Below are positions 6,927 through 15,627 of a DNA stretch of 64,000 nucleotides, piece by piece. This DNA is from Olsenella_L kribbiana. Lineage in GTDB: Bacteria; Actinomycetota; Coriobacteriia; Coriobacteriales; Atopobiaceae. A program made the position numbers and the translations under genes. The stretch lies in assembly GCF_036408795.1 (NCBI RefSeq), contig NZ_JAZGJP010000006.1, positions 1 to 64,000 of the forward strand, written 5' to 3'. Within the stretch, counting starts at the first letter, position 1, and each line of letters opens with the position of its first letter. The notes below the pieces were generated by a model. The model did not search any database and had not been told where the DNA came from. It saw only the letters and a program-made list of their open reading frames with translations.

Positions 6927-7706
6927 ATGGACGTCAGGGAAGCCAACGCAATCATCGACGATTATGCAAGCCGTCTGCGCAAGGGAATGTCTGTCGCGCA
7001 GCAGGGCGATGGCGTCTGCGTTGTCACACCCATGCTCAACCGCAACAATGACAACTTCACCATCTATATCGCCGACCACGCAGACCATGGCTATGTGATG
7101 ACGGATCTTGGCGAGACGATGGAAGATCTCGAGTTCTCCGGATTCAAGTTCACCAACACCAGGATCGAGAAGGTCGATTCCATCCTGAGAAGCTTCGGAG
7201 TCGCTCGGAGCGAAAAGAACGAGTTATTTGTGACTGGCTCCAGGAGTACCATCCCCGCACGTATGAATATGCTCATGCAGGCAATGGCGTCTGTCGATGA
7301 CCTGTATGTCACATCTCGCTCCCAGGTAAAAAGCATGTTTGCGGAAGATATCGAGGATTGGCTGATCGGCAATGATATCCAGGTCGTGCCATCTCCTTCC
7401 TTCACAGGCAGGTCCGGGATGGAATCCAAGTTCGACCTTGCCATCGGAAAGAGCAAGCGCAGCAATATGCGCCTCATCAAGGCTGTCAACAATCCGCAGA
7501 AGAGCGAGATCCAGAATGCGCTCTTCCTCTGGCAGGATGTGAGCGCATGCAGGACCGACTGCGACGGATATGTATTCATGAACTCGTTGAATACTTCGTC
7601 CGGATCCGTGTCCGATGAGGTCATAGAGGCCGTGAAGGCATACGATCTCGTCCCCGTGATCTGGGGTGTCGATGAAGACAGATACCTCGATGCCCTGGCT
7701 GCATAG
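6927..7706 (+). CDS. DUF1828/DUF1829 protein of unknown function
   Basis: The ATG at 6927 comes one base after the stop of the DUF6978 gene, so translation is coupled. The product has 259 residues. Residues 25-75 form the DUF1828 signature: GVCVVTPMLNRNNDNFTIYI, then GYVMTDLGETMEDLEFSG. The C-terminal half is DUF1829-like, with SKFDLAIGKSKRSNMRLIKA and ending YDLVPVIWGVDEDRYLDAL. An alpha/beta pattern with conserved acidic and Lys residues in the second half (FDLAIG, IKAV, FLW) is reminiscent of restriction-like folds, but no catalytic triad can be claimed. The gene is intact although its neighbours (integrase, portal) are broken, which suggests it may be kept by selection. No biochemical function is known to me. 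Confidence 0.75.
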   Translation: MDVREANAIIDDYASRLRKGMSVAQQGDGVCVVTPMLNRNNDNFTIYIADHADHGYVMTDLGETMEDLEFSGFKFTNTRIEKVDSILRSFGVARSEKNELFVTGSRSTIPARMNMLMQAMASVDDLYVTSRSQVKSMFAEDIEDWLIGNDIQVVPSPSFTGRSGMESKFDLAIGKSKRSNMRLIKAVNNPQKSEIQNALFLWQDVSACRTDCDGYVFMNSLNTSSGSVSDEVIEAVKAYDLVPVIWGVDEDRYLDALAA

Positions 7707-7817
7707 GCTGCAGCAGTTCGTAGCAAGTACGCAGTAGTTCGCATTAATAACAAGCAATGCAAATGATGGAAGGCCCATGCATCCCGGGGGCCGGCGCAAG
7801 CATACCAAGGAGGGGCC

Positions 7818-8825
7818 ATGAGCAGGCATGTGGGAGTACGCGAGCTGAGGCCGGGAGTCTGGGAGGTCTACGCGATTTGCGGATACACCCAGACAGGAAA
7901 GCGCGGGCGTATATCCAGGACCATGATGGCACCGAGGCGCAGGCGGTCGAGGCAAGGTCCAGGCTGCTGGCCGACATGGACAGGTACCCCACCCTGGGCG
8001 ACCCGATGATAATGGACGAATACTACTGGAGCTATTTCAACCCCAACCGGCACGCCACGACGACGGCAGTCAACGCGAAGACCCACGATTCCATCTACCG
8101 CGTGCACATCTCGCCGCTCCTTGGCAGCATGGATATCGGATCCATCACCTACCTCGACGTGAAGCGCTGGATCTCCCAGCTCCCTCCCCAGTCGGCGCTG
8201 AATCATGTCCGAACCTTGAGGAGCGTGCTTGCACAGGCGTCATATGATGGCATCATCCCCGAGTCGCCAATGGAAGGCAGGCGATTCAGGATGCCCATGG
8301 GCCGGGATACCACGCCTAGGCCGGTCTGGGTAGCGCGCGAGGTGATGGATGCGCTGTCGCGTCCGGCATTCAGGCAGTCTCAGCTCTTCGGGCTCTGGTG
8401 CCTGATGTGCGGAGGCGGTCTCTCGAGGTCCGAGGCGCTACAGGTCCGTACCGATACCGTCCGCCTTCGCCGATTATCTCCATGAGAGAGCGGCCACAGG
8501 CCCTGTCTGCCAGAGCATGCGGCACACGATGGCAGGGCCTGTGCCGACAGGAAGACGGCTCACGCCCGACCGGGTGCCGGAGCGCTGGAAGTCCTACTTC
8601 ACGGAAGGCGGATGCCTCCACGGGCTCCCGTTCGTCTGGATCAACAGGATGCGTGCGACCTATGCGACCCTGATGCAGGGAGCAGGGATAGACTCAATCC
8701 TCATCAATGCGCTCCAGGGAAGGTCGCAGAATTCGGAGGTCCTCGATGCGAACTATCTGAATCCCTACCATCAGTCCTTCCTGTATGCATCACAATCGCT
8801 CAACCGCAGGCTCGGCTCCGGATAG
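7818..8825 (+). pseudogene. Tyrosine integrase of the prophage, frameshifted
   Basis: ATG 7818 follows AAGGAGGGG and begins MSRHVGVRELRPGVWEVY, an arm-binding (AP2-like) start. After GRISRTM near 7922 the frame changes to GTEAQAVEARSRLLADMD and the SAM-like core-binding domain follows (YRVHISPLLGSM, LDVKRWISQL). The catalytic domain has the first Arg in GLSRSEAL. Near 8458 the frame breaks again and resumes as FADYLHERAATG. The end carries NRMRATYATLMQGAGID, with Asn where the usual His-x-x-Arg His would be, and the tyrosine in LDANYLNPY. Repairing two indels gives about 335 residues, the normal size. It points at the 3' end of the tRNA-Pro gene, its probable target. As written, no active recombinase would be made. 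Confidence 0.75.
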
Positions 8826-8901
8826 CGGAAACGGAACGTTCCGTGCAAGCTCGCGGCCGATTTTTCAGGATATTCCGGTCTGGTACGGTTTTCTTGTCAA
8901 C

Positions 8902-8942
8902 AAAAAAGCAGGCCGCTCGGGGTAACACCCCTTGCGACCTGC
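8902..8942 (-). terminator. Terminator after tRNA-Pro
   Basis: Read on the minus strand, GCAGGTCGC and GCGGCCTGC form the outer stem, with an inner GGGGTGTTACCCC stem-loop, followed by six T (plus-strand 8902-8907). It lies eight bases beyond the encoded CCA of the tRNA-Pro gene and would end its transcript. Confidence 0.75.
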
Positions 8943-8950
8943 GGTTCTTC

Positions 8951-9027
<77 letters not shown>

Positions 9028-9111
9028 TTTATGTGTTGTGCCACTCGCTCGCACAGCTCTGCTATAGTAGCATGAAATCTGGAAAGCGCAAAGGACTTTT
9101 TTGATTCCTTT

Positions 9112-10347
9112 CTATATGACTCCCGTGAAGCTGTCGAGACCGTAGGTTCCGAAGATGCGCATGCGCTTGAGCTGCATGGGATTGTCTCCTGGCTGTACCA
9201 GGCCATACTGTGTCGTGAAGGCAAGCTGGAAGCCGGCATCCTTCACTGCCTCAGGAGCGATGTCGGATACATCTCCGAAGGGATAGGCAAAGGCATCCTT
9301 TGTCTTCAGGATCTGGGCAGATCTGTCGAGGTCGGCCACGATATCTTCTTCGCTCATATCGAAGATTCTCCCGCCATGACCCTTCTGCGTATAGCCAGCG
9401 CGGTGCATGTCATATGAGTGCGACTGGAACACGACATAGGGGCTTGCATGCTGCGACAGCTTGTCCTGGACATCTGCATCTGAGCAGATGAGGAAGGACG
9501 TAGCCGGAATCTTGTGCTTTTCGAGCTCGGGTATCGCGAGATTCAAAAATCCCTGCGTTCCGTCATCGAATGTGAGCGCGCAGGACCTGTCAGGCAGGGA
9601 GTGCTTCCCCTCGATGTAGGCTGCAAGCTCTGCCCAGGACGGATAGTAATAGCTGTGGTCATTCAGCCACTGAAGCTGCTCGTCGAGGCCTGTCGTGGAG
9701 ATCATGTTCTGGTTCGTCGTGGCACCTTCAGGAGGGTTCGCCGGATCGTAGACATCGTGGTACATGAAGACCGCTATGCCATCTGCATCCCATCCCCCAT
9801 CGACTTCATCCATCACATGGACCGTGCGGGTCGCCGTCGCGACATATCCCGCTGAGTCTGAAACCGTGTAGGTGATGGTGTAGTCCCCTGCCTTCTGGGC
9901 ATCCACCGTCCTTGACGCCGTCACCTTGTCCGTGATCTGTCCATCCGCAGCGTCATGCGCGTAGCAGCCGCCCTCGACATAGCTCTCGCCGCGCTTCACA
10001 TAGGTATCGGCAGAGCCGGCAAGGGTCATGACGATACGGCCGTCATTGGGAAGGCCTGTCGAATCTTCAGAGGAATCTTCGGCCTCATCCGTCGTCTGCT
10101 CTTCGGCAGCTGTGGTGTTCTGCTCTTCCGGCTGCTTGCCTTCGTTCTTCATCAGCCCATGGCCGGCAGCCACGACACAGAGCGCTACCGCGACGGCAGC
10201 AATGATGAAGGCAGCTATATGCCTGCGCCTTCTGCTTTCCTGCTTGACCCTGCGCTCTGCATAGCCCCTGGCCTCCTCTGCACGCGAATGCCGGGGCTCA
10301 TACGGCTTCTCATCCGGACCTGTCTGCCTCATATGGCTAGCTGCCAT
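9112..10347 (-). CDS. Membrane-anchored polysaccharide deacetylase (NodB domain)
   Basis: This protein has 411 residues from ATG 10347 (GGGAGA upstream). It has a basic cytoplasmic N-terminus, a transmembrane helix at about 43-65 (HIAAFIIAAVAVALCVVAAG), and a Glu/Thr-rich extracytoplasmic linker. A bacterial Ig-like (DUF5011-type) domain follows (TYVKRGESYVEGGCY through ATATRTVHV), and the last 190 residues are the NodB homology domain. There, CALTFDDGTQGF supplies the metal-binding Asp pair, FQSHSYDMH the two His ligands, and DAFAYPFGD motif 3. It would remove acetyl groups from cell-wall or capsular glycans outside the membrane. It stands alone, facing the tRNA-Pro gene. A start at TTG 10380 is possible but lacks a good ribosome site. 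Confidence 0.85.
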   Translation of the reverse strand: MAASHMRQTGPDEKPYEPRHSRAEEARGYAERRVKQESRRRRHIAAFIIAAVAVALCVVAAGHGLMKNEGKQPEEQNTTAAEEQTTDEAEDSSEDSTGLPNDGRIVMTLAGSADTYVKRGESYVEGGCYAHDAADGQITDKVTASRTVDAQKAGDYTITYTVSDSAGYVATATRTVHVMDEVDGGWDADGIAVFMYHDVYDPANPPEGATTNQNMISTTGLDEQLQWLNDHSYYYPSWAELAAYIEGKHSLPDRSCALTFDDGTQGFLNLAIPELEKHKIPATSFLICSDADVQDKLSQHASPYVVFQSHSYDMHRAGYTQKGHGGRIFDMSEEDIVADLDRSAQILKTKDAFAYPFGDVSDIAPEAVKDAGFQLAFTTQYGLVQPGDNPMQLKRMRIFGTYGLDSFTGVI

Positions 10348-10462
10348 GCTGCGTCTCCCATCCTGAATGCACGCTGACAAGCTTCATGATAGCGGGCGCA
10401 GTTGGCCATATCTAGCCATGCCGCCAGGCTGGCACAGAGGGCAGGGCGCCTCCATTCAGAAG

Positions 10463-10499
10463 AGCAGGGAAGCCGCACATAGCATGCGGCTTCCCTGCT
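10463..10499 (-). terminator. Strong inverted repeat after the truncated phosphatase
   Basis: AGCAGGGAAGCCGCA and its complement TGCGGCTTCCCTGCT form a 15-bp perfect stem with a seven-base loop. On the minus strand CTTCT follows. It separates the AlkP remnant (10522) from the deacetylase start (10347) and probably ended the former gene. Confidence 0.65.
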
Positions 10500-10521
10500 G
10501 AATTCATATGAATCCGCCTTC

Positions 10522-10647
10522 TCAGAAGAAGCTCCTGCCGTCGAGCATATCCTCGTCGAAGGGGATGCCGGCAAGCTTCATGGCAGTCGGTGCCTCGTCG
10601 ATGAGACGCAGGCCCTGGTATCGGCCTGGCACGACACCGGGTCCCAT
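10522..10647 (-). pseudogene. C-terminal remnant of an alkaline-phosphatase-superfamily hydrolase
   Basis: About 42 codons read GPGVVPGRYQGLRLIDEA, then PTAMKLAGIPFDEDMLDGRSFF and a stop. This is the usual tail of type I phosphodiesterase/nucleotide pyrophosphatase-like enzymes (GPG...IRLIDVAPTLA-LLGIP...GR). The metal-binding N-terminal and central parts are missing. Homology stops near 10648, exactly where a PAP2 fragment starts on the opposite strand. The gene still ends at a strong hairpin (10463-10499). It cannot be functional. Confidence 0.6.
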
Positions 10648-10650
10648 CAT

Positions 10651-11085
10651 GATGCAGCAGGGCTTCTCTGCGCGCTTGCGATTGCCTCGGACCATATCCT
10701 CAAGGCAATCCTCATCCGTCCCCATCCCGAGATGGCTCTGGCTGCCGCAGGCGACTGGAGCTTGCCCTCGGACCACACAACGCCCGTGGTCTGCGCTGCA
10801 GCGCTCATGGCACTCATCTGGCTCGGGAGGAGCCCCGATCATCCTGCAGCTAAGATCTCCCTCTGCCCTCTGTCGACCATCCTTGTTTCGCTTTCGCGCG
10901 TCTTCCTCGGCGTACACTATGTAACAGATGTCCTTGCTGCTGTGCCGCTCGGCTCCATCTGTGCCTGTGCAATCCGGATGGCAGCAAAGCATTTCAAGCC
11001 GCTTTCGCACCAGAGGATTTACGGTTCACCGCCACGCAAGCAGCAGTCTGTGAAAGGCACCCTATGCAGAAACCGACTACCATAA
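10651..11085 (+). pseudogene. PAP2-family phosphatase, 5'-truncated
   Basis: The plus-strand frame contains all three PAP2 acid-phosphatase motifs: ILKAILIRP (K-x4-RP) from about 10699, SLPSDHT (usually PSGHT, here Asp for Gly), and SRVFLGVHYVTDVLAA (SR...H...D). A hydrophobic helix (AAGLLCALAIASDH) precedes motif 1. The N-terminal membrane helices and start are absent, cut at about 10650. The C-terminal end runs to 11085, overlapping the start of the sensor kinase by 22 bases. PAP2 enzymes dephosphorylate lipid phosphates or undecaprenyl pyrophosphate. An internal ATG at 10732 would give only the last two motifs. Confidence 0.65.
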
Positions 11086-12491
11086 AGCAGCGTCTCCGCC
11101 TCTCCAACATCTTGTCGCTCATCGTGCCACTCGCGGTCTGCATCGTCGTTGCGCTGTCGTGTGCAGCAGTCTTTCTCTTCCAGCTCAGAGGCGGCCTCGA
11201 TCTCGAAATATCGGATGCCGAGGACATGGTCGCGCTCGGCCGCATGGTATCGGAGGCTTCCGGTGCCGTGCTCGAGTCAGGCGTGGAGCAGGCTGCACTC
11301 GATGAGATAGCACAGTCTGTTGCAGGTTCAGGAGCCATCCTCCAGGTCTATGGGGAGGACGGCTCGGTCCTCTATTCTTCGGGCACGCCATCACTGGAAT
11401 CGGAACTCCTCGCCTCTGCGCGCACGCTCGACGATACAGATGGTGTCCTCGTCTCTTCAGCTGGCACGAGTCTCTATCTCCACCAGGAAGGAAGCTACGA
11501 CGTCGCACTCTTCGGGCACTACGCGGAAGTCCGTGGCCATGTGCTCAAGCGCGCCTTTGCAATCTCCTTCTCGATCGTCGTCGCAGCAGCTGCCGTCACC
11601 ATCCTCCTTCTTGACCGTGTCTCGAAGCACCTTGTCCTTGACCGCATCGTGGAGCGCCTCGACGAGCTCCAGGAGGGCGTCTCGCGCATCGCTCAGGGAG
11701 ATCTTTCCTTCCGCCTGCCAGAAGAGGACGAAGACGAGTTCACTCCCATCTGCCATGACTTCAACACGATGGCAGATGCTCTCATGAAGGCAGATGAGCG
11801 CTCGGAAGCCAATGCGCGCTCCCGCCAAGAGCTCATTGCCGGCATCAGCCACGATCTCAGATCTCCTCTGACATCGATCCAGGGCTATGTGGAGGGCCTG
11901 CTCGACGGCATTGCCAAGACGCCGGAGCGCGAGCGCCGCTACCTCGAGACGATCGACCGCAAGGCACAGGAGCTCTCGCACCTCGTCTCCGAGCTCTTCC
12001 TGTTCTCGAAGCTCGACCTCGATGACTACCCGGCATCCATCGAGGAGGGCAACCTCTCGAGCGCCGCCTCTTCTATCTTGAAGGACATCCGCGAAGGCGA
12101 CACTGCCGAGAGCATCACGATCGAGGAGGACCTGGAAACGCCAGTCCTTTGCCGCTTCGACCGCGAGCTCCTCTTCCGCTGCATATCGAATGTTGCCGGG
12201 AATGCACAGAAATACGCGCCCGGCGCAACGCTCCACATCTCTGCAACCACCACGGCAGATGGCGCAGTGCTCGAGCTCGCCGACAACGGCCCTGGAGTTG
12301 CACCAGAGACGCTGTCCCATCTCTTTGATGTCTTCTATCGCACCGATCCGGCACGCCAGCATCCGGAATCCGGCTCCGGTCTGGGCCTTGCGGTCGTCGC
12401 CCGTGCCATGCAGCGCATGAACGGCAGGGCAGAAGCTGCCAAGACACCTGGTGGTGGCCTCACGATACGTCTCACCTTCCCGAAATTCTAG
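11064..12491 (+). CDS. Membrane sensor histidine kinase (HAMP, HisKA, HATPase)
   Basis: This is a 475-residue protein. The first transmembrane helix is at about 13-38, an extracytoplasmic sensor loop of about 120 residues follows, and the second helix is at about 172-192 (AISFSIVVAAAAVTILLL). A HAMP linker comes next, then the dimerisation box AGISHDLRSPLTSIQGY with the phospho-accepting His. The ATP domain has an N box NVAGNAQKYA, G1 DNGPGVAPE, F box FYRTD and G2 GSGLGLAV. All catalytic motifs are present. It would phosphorylate the response regulator encoded nine bases downstream. VanS/PhoR-like by architecture; the signal cannot be told from the sequence. Confidence 0.9.
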   Translation: MQKPTTIKQRLRLSNILSLIVPLAVCIVVALSCAAVFLFQLRGGLDLEISDAEDMVALGRMVSEASGAVLESGVEQAALDEIAQSVAGSGAILQVYGEDGSVLYSSGTPSLESELLASARTLDDTDGVLVSSAGTSLYLHQEGSYDVALFGHYAEVRGHVLKRAFAISFSIVVAAAAVTILLLDRVSKHLVLDRIVERLDELQEGVSRIAQGDLSFRLPEEDEDEFTPICHDFNTMADALMKADERSEANARSRQELIAGISHDLRSPLTSIQGYVEGLLDGIAKTPERERRYLETIDRKAQELSHLVSELFLFSKLDLDDYPASIEEGNLSSAASSILKDIREGDTAESITIEEDLETPVLCRFDRELLFRCISNVAGNAQKYAPGATLHISATTTADGAVLELADNGPGVAPETLSHLFDVFYRTDPARQHPESGSGLGLAVVARAMQRMNGRAEAAKTPGGGLTIRLTFPKF

Positions 12492-12499
12492 GAGCAGAT

Positions 12500-13195
12500 A
12501 TGTCCCGTATACTCATCGTCGAAGACGACGAAGACATCGCCGAGCTTGAGCGCGACTATCTTGAGGCAAATGGCCTCGAGGCAGAGATTGCCGCGGATGG
12601 CCCCACAGGCCTCTCCAAGGCGCTCTCAGGCTCTTTTGATGCCATGATTCTCGATGTTATGCTTCCCGGCATGAACGGGTTCGATGTCTGCCGGAAGGTC
12701 CGCGAGAAGTCGGCCTTGCCTATACTTCTCGTGACAGCACGCACGGAGGATATCGACCAGATCAGAGGCCTCGGTCTCGGGGCCGATGGCTACGTCGTGA
12801 AGCCGTTCTCCCCTTCTGTCCTTGTGGCCCGCGTGAAGGCGCTCCTCGCCACGGCAGCGCGCAGAAATGCCGATACAGAGGCAGCTGAGCCTTCCTCCCT
12901 GATCGAGGCGGATGGAGTCAGAATCGATCCTGACAGCCACGAGGTGAAGGCACGAGGGAAAGATGTCGAGCTCACGAACCGGGAATACGAGCTTCTCCTC
13001 TTCCTTATGAAGCACCAAGGCACAGTCTTCTCCCGCGATGCCCTCTACGAGCGTGTCTGGGGCGAGGAAGCCCTGGGGGATGGTGCGACCGTGACGGTCC
13101 ATATCCAGCGGCTGCGCGAGAAGATCGAACCCGATCCTTCGAACCCGAAGATCATCCAGACCGTGCGCGGCGCAGGCTACATCATCCGTCGCTGA
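12500..13195 (+). CDS. OmpR/PhoB-family response regulator
   Basis: This is a 231-residue protein. The receiver domain (1-115) has the acidic pair in VEDDEDIAE, phospho-acceptor Asp52 in AMILDVMLPGMNG, and the conserved Lys in YVVKPFSP. The C-terminal winged helix (about 135-230) shows VELTNREYELLLFLMKH, the recognition region ATVTVHIQRLREKIE, and ends IIQTVRGAGYIIRR. It lies nine bases behind the kinase gene and forms a two-component pair with it. A pair of GTTTAT repeats directly after the gene, before dedA, may be one of its targets. Confidence 0.93.
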   Translation: MSRILIVEDDEDIAELERDYLEANGLEAEIAADGPTGLSKALSGSFDAMILDVMLPGMNGFDVCRKVREKSALPILLVTARTEDIDQIRGLGLGADGYVVKPFSPSVLVARVKALLATAARRNADTEAAEPSSLIEADGVRIDPDSHEVKARGKDVELTNREYELLLFLMKHQGTVFSRDALYERVWGEEALGDGATVTVHIQRLREKIEPDPSNPKIIQTVRGAGYIIRR

Positions 13196-13201
13196 CCTCG
13201 A

Positions 13202-13218
13202 GTTTATGAACTGTTTAT
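13202..13218 (+). promoter_or_regulatory. GTTTAT direct repeat, possible response-regulator box
   Basis: GTTTAT occurs at 13202-13207 and again at 13213-13218, an 11-bp period. That is the spacing used by OmpR/PhoB-type regulators that bind tandem half-sites on one face of DNA. It lies seven bases after the regulator stop and about 75 bases before dedA. Confidence 0.35.
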
Positions 13219-13292
13219 CCTGCGTTGGGAGAGCCTTGAGCTTTGCTCCGTACCATGAGGACACTACATGGCGCAACCTAAGGAGCTTTCCC

Positions 13293-13949
13293 ATGCAGGA
13301 CGCAATCTTCGCCTTCATGCTGCAGTTCGGCTATCTTGCCGTCAGTGCCCTCATCTTCCTCGAGAACGTCTTTCCGCCGATTCCGAGCGAGCTCATCCTC
13401 CCGCTTGCCGGCTTCTTCTCGAATGCCGGCGCGCTCTGGCTTCCGTTCGCCATCCTCGCAGCAACCGCCGGGTCTCTTGCCGGTGCCTATGTGCTCTATG
13501 CTGTCGGCACCAGGCTCGATAAGCGCCGCATGGAGAAGATCCTCTCTTCACGTCCCGCACGCCTTCTCGGCTTCGAGAAGGGCGATGTGCAGGCTGCCTT
13601 TGGCTGGTTCGAGACGAAGGGCGCCAAGACCGTCTTCATCTGCCGCTGCGTCCCTGTCGTGAGGAGCCTCATCTCGATCCCTGCCGGCATGTCGCACATG
13701 GGAATCCTGAAGTTCAGTGCCATGACCTTCGCAGGGTCGCTCATCTGGAATGCGATCCTCTGCACGCTCGGCTATCTTGCAGGAGATGCCTGGCAGAATG
13801 CCGCATCAGGCGCCGCTTCCGTCGTCGATCATGTCACCTATATCGTTCTTGCCGCTATCGCCGTGGCGGCGCTGTTCTGGTTCGCGAAGAGGATCCTTCC
13901 GAAGATCAAGAGCCAGGGCACCGGTGGCACAGGCCCTGTCATAGAATAG
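13293..13949 (+). CDS. DedA-family membrane protein
   Basis: A 218-residue protein starts at ATG 13293, with AAGGAG in front. DedA/VTT-domain signatures are present: FLENVFPPIPSELILPLAGF near the N-terminus (the E-x-x-x-P-x-P-x-E re-entrant loop) and FICRCVPVVRSLISIPAGMS (the F-x-x-R-x-x-P-x-x-R motif). Four to five hydrophobic segments and a basic C-terminus follow. Family members move phospholipids or undecaprenyl phosphate across the membrane and affect envelope stress tolerance. The gene sits behind the two-component pair on the same strand, suggesting shared control. Confidence 0.88.
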   Translation: MQDAIFAFMLQFGYLAVSALIFLENVFPPIPSELILPLAGFFSNAGALWLPFAILAATAGSLAGAYVLYAVGTRLDKRRMEKILSSRPARLLGFEKGDVQAAFGWFETKGAKTVFICRCVPVVRSLISIPAGMSHMGILKFSAMTFAGSLIWNAILCTLGYLAGDAWQNAASGAASVVDHVTYIVLAAIAVAALFWFAKRILPKIKSQGTGGTGPVIE

Positions 13950-13957
13950 CCGTCTAC

Positions 13958-13989
13958 AAAGGAGGGCCGGATCGCTCCGGCCCTCCTTT
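13958..13989. terminator. Bidirectional terminator between dedA and the DUF1667 gene
   Basis: AGGAGGGCCGGA and TCCGGCCCTCCT form a 12-bp stem around TCGC, flanked by AAA on the left and TTTC on the right. It lies nine bases after the dedA stop and 14 before the end of the converging DUF1667 gene, so it can stop transcription from both sides. Confidence 0.8.
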
Positions 13990-14002
13990 CGTCTCTTGGC
14001 CC

Positions 14003-14362
14003 TCAGGCATTCCTCGTCGCGACGATATCGATCCCGGTTCCTGCGACATCTGCAAGCACCGTGTCGCCGATATGCACCGGCGCCTTTATCTCTGTCTTCG
14101 CAAGGGCTGCCATCACATCGAAGATCTTGCCCTTCGGCACGGGCTCTGCAGTCTTGACCGATACCATCTTCGAGGTAGCAGAGCCTTCCACCGGAACGGA
14201 CGTCGTGACGATGCGTACCGGATTCGTGAGCTCCTGCCTCGCATAGATGTCGCCACGCTTGCAGGTGTTGCCCGTGACAGAGACGATGCTGTCTCCGTCG
14301 AACGTGACCGTCACCTGGCAGCCGAGGGGGCAGTTGATGCAGGTAAGCGTCTTCTCCTCCAT
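14003..14362 (-). CDS. DUF1667 cysteine-motif protein
   Basis: This 119-residue protein starts at ATG 14362, seven bases behind GGAGG, in preference to the ATG at 14368 that overlaps the upstream stop. The N-terminal CINCPLGCQVTV and NTCKRGDIYARQEL motifs carry four Cys that can bind a metal or iron-sulfur cluster, the defining feature of DUF1667. The rest is beta-rich (VPKGKIFDVMAALAK, VLADVAGTGIDIVATR). The gene ends a three-gene operon with two FAD oxidoreductases, and such proteins are regularly encoded there. A role as an electron-transfer or assembly subunit is likely, but not shown. Confidence 0.85.
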   Translation of the reverse strand: MEEKTLTCINCPLGCQVTVTFDGDSIVSVTGNTCKRGDIYARQELTNPVRIVTTSVPVEGSATSKMVSVKTAEPVPKGKIFDVMAALAKTEIKAPVHIGDTVLADVAGTGIDIVATRNA

Positions 14363-14364
14363 GA

Positions 14365-15627
14365 TCATGCCTCCTCGAGGACGACGCGGATGCTCTCGGC
14401 ATCTGGATGCTTTTCCAGGTCAGCCTTCTTGAGGATGACCTGCTCCATCTCGCCTGGCGCCACAATCGGGCGCTTCTTGTGCGCGATGCGCGCGCCATCA
14501 ACATAGACCGACTCGAAGACATTGCGCTTCACGGCACCGACACGGAAGCGCACGGTAAGCTTCTCATCCATGGAAGCAGGGTCGACAGTCGCAGGCACCG
14601 TGTAGCGCACGCCGCCTTCCGGCACGAGCGGTATGCCCGCATGCTCTTCTGCAGGCTCTCCGGCCTTCACATAGGCAGCTGCATGCGCACCTGCTGCAGC
14701 AGCCTCCTCCGAGACGTAGTCCACGAGATCGTGCACGTGCAGGACATTGCCGCAGGCAAAGACGCCCGGCACGTCGGTCTCGAGCTGCTCGTTCACGACC
14801 GGGCCCTTCGTAACCGGAGAGAGTGCGACGCCTGCCTTCTGCGAGAGCTCGTTTTCCGGAATGAGGCCGCAGGAGAGAAGGAGCGTATCGCACGTGTAGT
14901 GCTCTTCGGTCCCCGGAATCGGCTTCAGATGCTCGTCGACTTCAGCGATCCAGACGCCCTCGACACGCTTGTCGCCTTCGATCTTCACGACGGTATGGCT
15001 AAGTTTGAGCGGGATGCCGAAGTCATCGAGGCACTGCACGATATTCCTCTTGAGGCCGCCCGAGTATGGCATGAGCTCAGCGACGACCTGGACATGTGCT
15101 CCTTCGAGCGTGAGCCTGCGGGCCATGATGAGGCCGATATCGCCCGAGCCCAAGATCACGACCTCGTGTCCCGGAAGGACGCCTTCGATGTTCACGAGAT
15201 GCTGCGCGCATCCTGCCGTATAGATGCCGGCAGGACGGGTGCCCGGGATATTGAGGGCACCACGTGGACGCTCTCGGCAGCCCATTGCAAGGATCACAGA
15301 GCCTGCTTCGATCTGGATGGGGCCGAGCTCGGGGCTCACGGCCGTGACGACGCGCTCATGGCTGATATCGATGACCGTGCATTCGAGCAGGCACTCGATG
15401 CCGCGCTTCTCTGCCTCATCGATATAGCGCTGCGCATACTCGGGGCCGGTGAGCTCCTCATCGAACGTATGGAGACCGAACCCGTTATGGATGCACTGGT
15501 TGAGGATGCCGCCGAGCCTGTCTTCGCGCTCGAGGACGACGATGTCTTTGAGTCCCGCATCATAGGCAGAGATGGCAGCAGCAAGGCCGGCAGGACCGCC
15601 GCCGACGACAACACAGGAACGCTTCAT
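14365..15627 (-). CDS. FAD/NAD(P)-dependent oxidoreductase of the glycerol-3-phosphate operon
   Basis: This is a 420-residue protein. The N-terminal FAD motif is VVVGGGPAGLAAAISAYDAG, and LGGILNQCIHNGFG contains a Cys near the flavin. A second dinucleotide motif (VVILGSGDIGLIMARRL) binds NAD(P)H, and CDTLLLSCGLIPENEL and VPGVFACGNVLHVHD complete the two-domain flavoprotein fold. Its ATG overlaps the stop of the upstream glycerol-3-phosphate dehydrogenase-like gene (ATGA), and the DUF1667 gene follows. In anaerobes this set is thought to pass electrons from glycerol 3-phosphate to NAD or a membrane carrier. Exact acceptor unknown. Confidence 0.87.
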   Translation of the reverse strand: MKRSCVVVGGGPAGLAAAISAYDAGLKDIVVLEREDRLGGILNQCIHNGFGLHTFDEELTGPEYAQRYIDEAEKRGIECLLECTVIDISHERVVTAVSPELGPIQIEAGSVILAMGCRERPRGALNIPGTRPAGIYTAGCAQHLVNIEGVLPGHEVVILGSGDIGLIMARRLTLEGAHVQVVAELMPYSGGLKRNIVQCLDDFGIPLKLSHTVVKIEGDKRVEGVWIAEVDEHLKPIPGTEEHYTCDTLLLSCGLIPENELSQKAGVALSPVTKGPVVNEQLETDVPGVFACGNVLHVHDLVDYVSEEAAAAGAHAAAYVKAGEPAEEHAGIPLVPEGGVRYTVPATVDPASMDEKLTVRFRVGAVKRNVFESVYVDGARIAHKKRPIVAPGEMEQVILKKADLEKHPDAESIRVVLEEA

